Below are positions 23,552-26,490 of a stretch of 26,490 bases of DNA, piece by piece; position 1 is the first letter of the stretch; every line of letters begins with the position of its first letter. A program made the translations under genes and the position numbers. Under the pieces are notes generated by a model. That model was not told the DNA's origin, did not search any database, and saw nothing but the letters and a program-made list of their open reading frames with translations. The DNA is taken from positions 1 to 26,490 of the forward strand of contig CAYGZA010000052.1 in NCBI GenBank assembly GCA_964354135.1, given 5' to 3'. Origin of the DNA: CAYGZA01 sp964354135 (GTDB lineage: Bacteria; Planctomycetota; Planctomycetia; Pirellulales; Thermoguttaceae).

Positions 23552-23803
23552 ATGACGCTCAAACCCTACGATGCGGAAATGCTTGACTCGTTTGCGTTAA
23601 GGCTTCTGGATCTGGCCGCAGCCATGCGTCAGATGGGCCGTCGCAGTCGCGAGCATCGCATCGACGATTTCGGCCTGCACGACAAGAAAGCCCGGGAATG
23701 GCTCGGCAATCTCGAACGTTGGGCACGAAAGGCCTCAACGGACCTTGAGATGAAGGTTATTGAGGCGAGGGCCTCCCAGCGGGCACTTTCGGGCGACGGA
23801 TAG
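23552..23803 (+). CDS. Unrecognised 83-residue alpha-helical protein
   Basis: I do not recognise this protein. It is predicted to be nearly all helical: MLDSFALRLLDLAAAMRQMG is amphipathic, and a second helix is KAREWLGNLERWARKASTDLEMK. There are no cysteines, membrane segments or signal peptide. Charged residues are mixed, so a small cytoplasmic adaptor or structural protein is as likely as anything else. The ATG at 23552 has GGAGG (23536-23540) 11 bases upstream and begins the more protein-like part; the ATG at 23495 in the same frame is the alternative and would leave almost no leader. It has its own promoter and is convergent with the WD40 gene. Confidence 0.6.
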   Translation: MTLKPYDAEMLDSFALRLLDLAAAMRQMGRRSREHRIDDFGLHDKKAREWLGNLERWARKASTDLEMKVIEARASQRALSGDG

Positions 23804-23926
23804 CGTGGGTAGGACACGCTAAGTCCATCCAAGAAAAAGACCATTATTTCGTACGCAAGGTAACCCCCTCGCGCGGCGGTCTGTTGTGGGCCGTGGCTGC
23901 CGACCGCCATCGGACTCACCGGCCCC

Positions 23927-25963
23927 TCATTGCCTGACCGCTTCCCGCAATGGCTGATCCCCGCGCCGGGAACCGGTCTGTGCGGATGCCACCTTTTCGC
24001 AGCTCCGCAGCAGCAAGTCGACCCGGAGGTCCCATAGTCGGATGAAGCGGTCCCCCGGAGCCTCGCCCTGCCCGCTCACGCTCACCAGCCGCCGGCTGTC
24101 GGGGCTGATCGAGAGTCCGGTAATGGGACCTAGATGTCCCCGCAACACGAGGGGCTGGGCGGCAGGATCCAGGGAAGCAAGATCCCATAACCGCACCGTC
24201 CTGTCAGAGCTGCCGGTCACCAGCCAACGGCCGTCAGGGCTGAACGCTACGGTTCGGATCGGGCCTTCGTGGCCGCTGAGGACGATCGGGGCTGCCGGGC
24301 GATGACTCGGATCGAGAACCCACAACCTGGCAGTCTTGTCGAAGCTCCCTGTGGCCAGCCAGCGACCGTCCGGGCTGATCGCCGTCGCCACGACCCAGCC
24401 TTGATGTCCCTCCAACAGGGTTGAACCGGCCGAGGGGGCGGCGGCCCGGAGGTCCCAGCGGCGGGTCGTGTTGTCGTAGCTGCCGCTGACCAGCCATCGG
24501 CTGTCGGGACTGATGGCCAGGCTCACCACCGCACCGTCGTGTCCCCGGAGAACGACGTGTTCGGCTGCCGGGAAGCGAGCCGCAAGATCGAACAAGCGGA
24601 TCGTCTTATCTTCCCCGCCGGTTGCCACCCAGCGGGAATCGGGACTGATCGCAACGGCCAGAACCGGCTCTTCGTGCCCCCGCAGCTCGATCGCGGAGCG
24701 GGAGGGATCGGCGGCCGTAAGGTCCCAGAGCCGGGCGGGGTCGTCGGGGCTCCCCGGCCCGTCTCCGGCCGTCACCAGCCAGCGGCTGTCGGCGCTCACG
24801 GCCAGGGCCTTGATGGACGACCTGTGCCCGCGGAGAGCCACCGAGGCCGTGGAGACGTTCCGGGCGGTCAAGTCCCAAACGAGGACCGTTCCGTCCTGGC
24901 CTGCCGTGATCAACCGGCGAGGATTGGGACTGAACGTCACCGCGGTGATCGGGGCCTCGTGACCCGACAGAACAAGCGACGTGGGCCCGGGATTCTCGGC
25001 GGTCAGGTCCCAGAGCCGCACCGTCTTGTCGGAACTCCCCGTGGCCAGCCAGCGGCCGTCGGAGCTGATGGCCACCACCTGCACCGGCCGCTCGTGTCCG
25101 CCGAGGCTCATTCCTCCCATCTCCGCCAGTGCGTCCCGCAAGGTCTGTTCTGCCTCGCGGCTTGGGGCCTCGCCCTCCCGCAGCACGGCTTCGAGCGATT
25201 CCTTCGCCAGCGCGAGGCCGCGCGCCGGTTGGGCCGAAAGCACGTGTTGTGCCTCACGAGCCAGCCGCTCCGCCGCGGCCAGCCGCGCCAGACGCTCGGC
25301 GCGGGTCCGCTCGCGTTCCGCGTCGGCACGGCGGCGTTCGGCTTCCTGCTGCCGGCGCTCCATCTGCTTCGCGCGGGTTTCGGCCTCTTGCCGGGCGGCG
25401 ATTTCCCGCTGCGCCACGGCTTGCTGCTCGGCTTCCGCCTGTGCGTGCTTCGAGGCGAGCGAGGCGGCTTGACGCCACTCTTCTTCGAGCGTGCGGCAGG
25501 TATCGCGGGCGGCGGACAGTTCCGTCGCGAGATACACCGCGGCAAGGCTGCCTCCAACCGCCGCGGCAAGCACGATCGCCGCGGAGGCGGCCGCCAACCC
25601 GGCCAACCACGGGCGTCGCCGGCACCAACGCCGAAGTCTCTCTCGGGAAGTCAACGGCCGCGAGGAAAGCGGCTCCCCGGCCAACCAGCGATCCAAGGGA
25701 CCGACCGAGGTTGCCGGGCCGAGTCCGAGACCGGCCGCGGCCGCGACGGTTTCCACCGGATCCTGAGGCACCTTGGAATAGTCGAAGTTGCACTTCGGGC
25801 AGACGCCGCCCTGGGACGCAGCAGCACCGGTCGATTCGAACATGTGCCCGCAGAGGGGGCACGCGGCGGGGCATAGCAGCGTCGTTCGGAGACGCTCTTC
25901 AGTCAGGCCGGCGCCCACGCCGTGGGTCCAGTCGCCGGTCTCAGGTCGCCTGGAGGTCTCCAT
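23927..25963 (-). CDS. Membrane-anchored zinc-ribbon, coiled-coil, eight-WD40-repeat protein
   Basis: A 678-residue protein. Seen in order: a zinc-ribbon-like segment with Cys35-x2-Cys38 and Cys55-x2-Cys58 (CPLCG, CPKC); a basic stop RRWCRRRPW followed by one membrane helix (about 119-146); a long coiled coil rich in Arg, Glu and Ala (about 150-245); and eight WD40 repeats starting with Gly-His at 289, 334, 379, 429, 474, 519, 564 and 609, most ending in Trp-Asp. The membrane and coiled-coil linker resembles that of planctomycete Ser/Thr kinase-WD40 receptors, but no kinase domain is present. By the positive-inside rule the ribbon faces the cytoplasm and the propeller the periplasm or paryphoplasm. 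It probably is a binding scaffold; partners are unknown. Start ATG at 25963. Confidence 0.88.
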   Translation of the reverse strand: METSRRPETGDWTHGVGAGLTEERLRTTLLCPAACPLCGHMFESTGAAASQGGVCPKCNFDYSKVPQDPVETVAAAAGLGLGPATSVGPLDRWLAGEPLSSRPLTSRERLRRWCRRRPWLAGLAAASAAIVLAAAVGGSLAAVYLATELSAARDTCRTLEEEWRQAASLASKHAQAEAEQQAVAQREIAARQEAETRAKQMERRQQEAERRRADAERERTRAERLARLAAAERLAREAQHVLSAQPARGLALAKESLEAVLREGEAPSREAEQTLRDALAEMGGMSLGGHERPVQVVAISSDGRWLATGSSDKTVRLWDLTAENPGPTSLVLSGHEAPITAVTFSPNPRRLITAGQDGTVLVWDLTARNVSTASVALRGHRSSIKALAVSADSRWLVTAGDGPGSPDDPARLWDLTAADPSRSAIELRGHEEPVLAVAISPDSRWVATGGEDKTIRLFDLAARFPAAEHVVLRGHDGAVVSLAISPDSRWLVSGSYDNTTRRWDLRAAAPSAGSTLLEGHQGWVVATAISPDGRWLATGSFDKTARLWVLDPSHRPAAPIVLSGHEGPIRTVAFSPDGRWLVTGSSDRTVRLWDLASLDPAAQPLVLRGHLGPITGLSISPDSRRLVSVSGQGEAPGDRFIRLWDLRVDLLLRSCEKVASAQTGSRRGDQPLREAVRQ

Positions 25964-26278
25964 AACGCCTTTCGCCTGACAGCGCCGTCGAAACGGGGTG
26001 TATTATCCCAGTCTCTGGACGGACCATCCCCACGGCTCCGGCAGAATCGTTATCCGCCTAACAGAGCCTACAACCAGTAATCGGCCGGCAAACGCCGGCT
26101 CCGTCCAAAAACGGGCAGATCCGCTATAGGCCAAATATCCTTTACAGCCCGAACGTGCAGACCCCCTCACACGGAGGGCAAATCAGTGGGAAAGACAAGC
26201 TGGACGCCGCGGCGGACGAAAGAGGGCGTCTAAGCAGATGCAGTTCGCGTGTTTGGAGGATTGGCTTTCAGCAATCAG
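25964..26278. other. Non-coding interval between the WD40 gene and the edge element
   Basis: No gene is supported. A GATAAT -10-like hexamer lies on the minus strand at 26007-26002, without a good -35 box, upstream of the WD40 gene. A small hairpin GCCGGC-AAAC-GCCGGC lies at 26084-26099. Confidence 0.5.
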
Positions 26279-26485
26279 TGGCCAAGTGTCAGTAATTCAA
26301 GGTCGGCCCTATACTGCCAGAATGCGTATGCGTGCTGTCATCAGAGGTAGTCAGCGTTTTTCGCGTCGAAAGCTCCTTCACCCGGTTCTGAGGAGGTTTC
26401 GAGGCGAAAAACGCGGTCCGGCAACCCACGAAATACGGCTTCAAACACCAAACGGGGGTGACCTCGTATTACTGACACTTGGCCA
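26279..26485. mobile_element. MITE-like non-autonomous element with terminal inverted repeats and target duplication
   Basis: Left end TGGCCAAGTGTCAGTAAT (26279-26296) and right end (26468-26485) are perfect 18-bp inverted repeats, and the match continues with four mismatches to about 31 bp. The 5 bases outside each end are identical, ATCAG (26274-26278 and 26486-26490), as expected for a target-site duplication. The 207-bp interior has no usable open frame but contains a strong hairpin. This is the layout of a miniature inverted-repeat element moved by a transposase encoded elsewhere; the family was not identified. Confidence 0.85.
26354..26414. repeat. Long internal hairpin of the MITE-like element
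   Basis: GCGTTTTTCGC (26354-26364), TCGAAA (26366-26371) and CTCCT (26373-26377) pair with AGGAG (26391-26395), TTTCGA (26397-26402) and GCGAAAAACGC (26404-26414). The result is a 24-bp stem with two mismatches and a 13-base loop. An RNA copied from either strand would fold tightly. Confidence 0.85.
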
Positions 26486-26490
26486 ATCAG

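Overview
The window looks like a GC-rich chromosome segment from a member of the Planctomycetota. This is inferred from protein types typical of that phylum: secreted DUF1080 (3-keto-disaccharide hydrolase) proteins, large multidomain secreted glycosidases, a membrane protein whose WD40 half and membrane/coiled-coil linker resemble planctomycete kinase-WD40 proteins, and a small HTH/zinc-ribbon regulator. No rRNA, tRNA or CRISPR array was recognised.

Left part (1-3430): the 5' part of a pilT-type pilus ATPase (runs off the window) and hisF lie on the minus strand, separated by two facing heptanucleotide repeat arrays. They are followed on the plus strand by a secreted DUF1080 protein and a YugP-type membrane zinc peptidase with a structured leader.

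Central part (3523-22545): a carbohydrate-degradation island. A two-gene minus-strand operon encodes a GH2-family glycosidase with a C-terminal discoidin-like domain and a tandem alpha/beta-hydrolase. A GH5-like glycosidase diverges from it. A 1418-residue GH42/GH99-like mosaic protein follows, divergent from an RluA-family pseudouridine synthase whose promoter predicts a leaderless mRNA. Next come a neutral-ceramidase-like protein fused to a LamG-like domain and, after a small toxin-antitoxin-like operon (18441-19539), a Tat-exported glycosidase-like protein. Nearly all the large proteins carry export signals. No transporter or sugar-specific regulator is visible, so the island looks like a set of secreted enzymes acting on a complex glycan or glycolipid-like substrate; the substrate cannot be read from the sequence.

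Right part (22700-26490): a small HTH/zinc-ribbon regulator preceded by a short acidic protein, an unrecognised 83-residue protein, a membrane-anchored zinc-ribbon/coiled-coil/eight-WD40-repeat protein without a kinase domain, and at the edge a complete 207-bp non-autonomous inverted-repeat element (MITE-like) with an 18-bp perfect terminal repeat, a 5-bp target duplication and a strong internal hairpin.

Vegetative-type promoters (TTGAC-like, 17-bp spacer, TATACT-like) can be read in front of most transcription units, and hairpins lie between most convergent gene pairs. All positions, motifs and promoters were read by eye; family assignments come from motif recognition without database searches.
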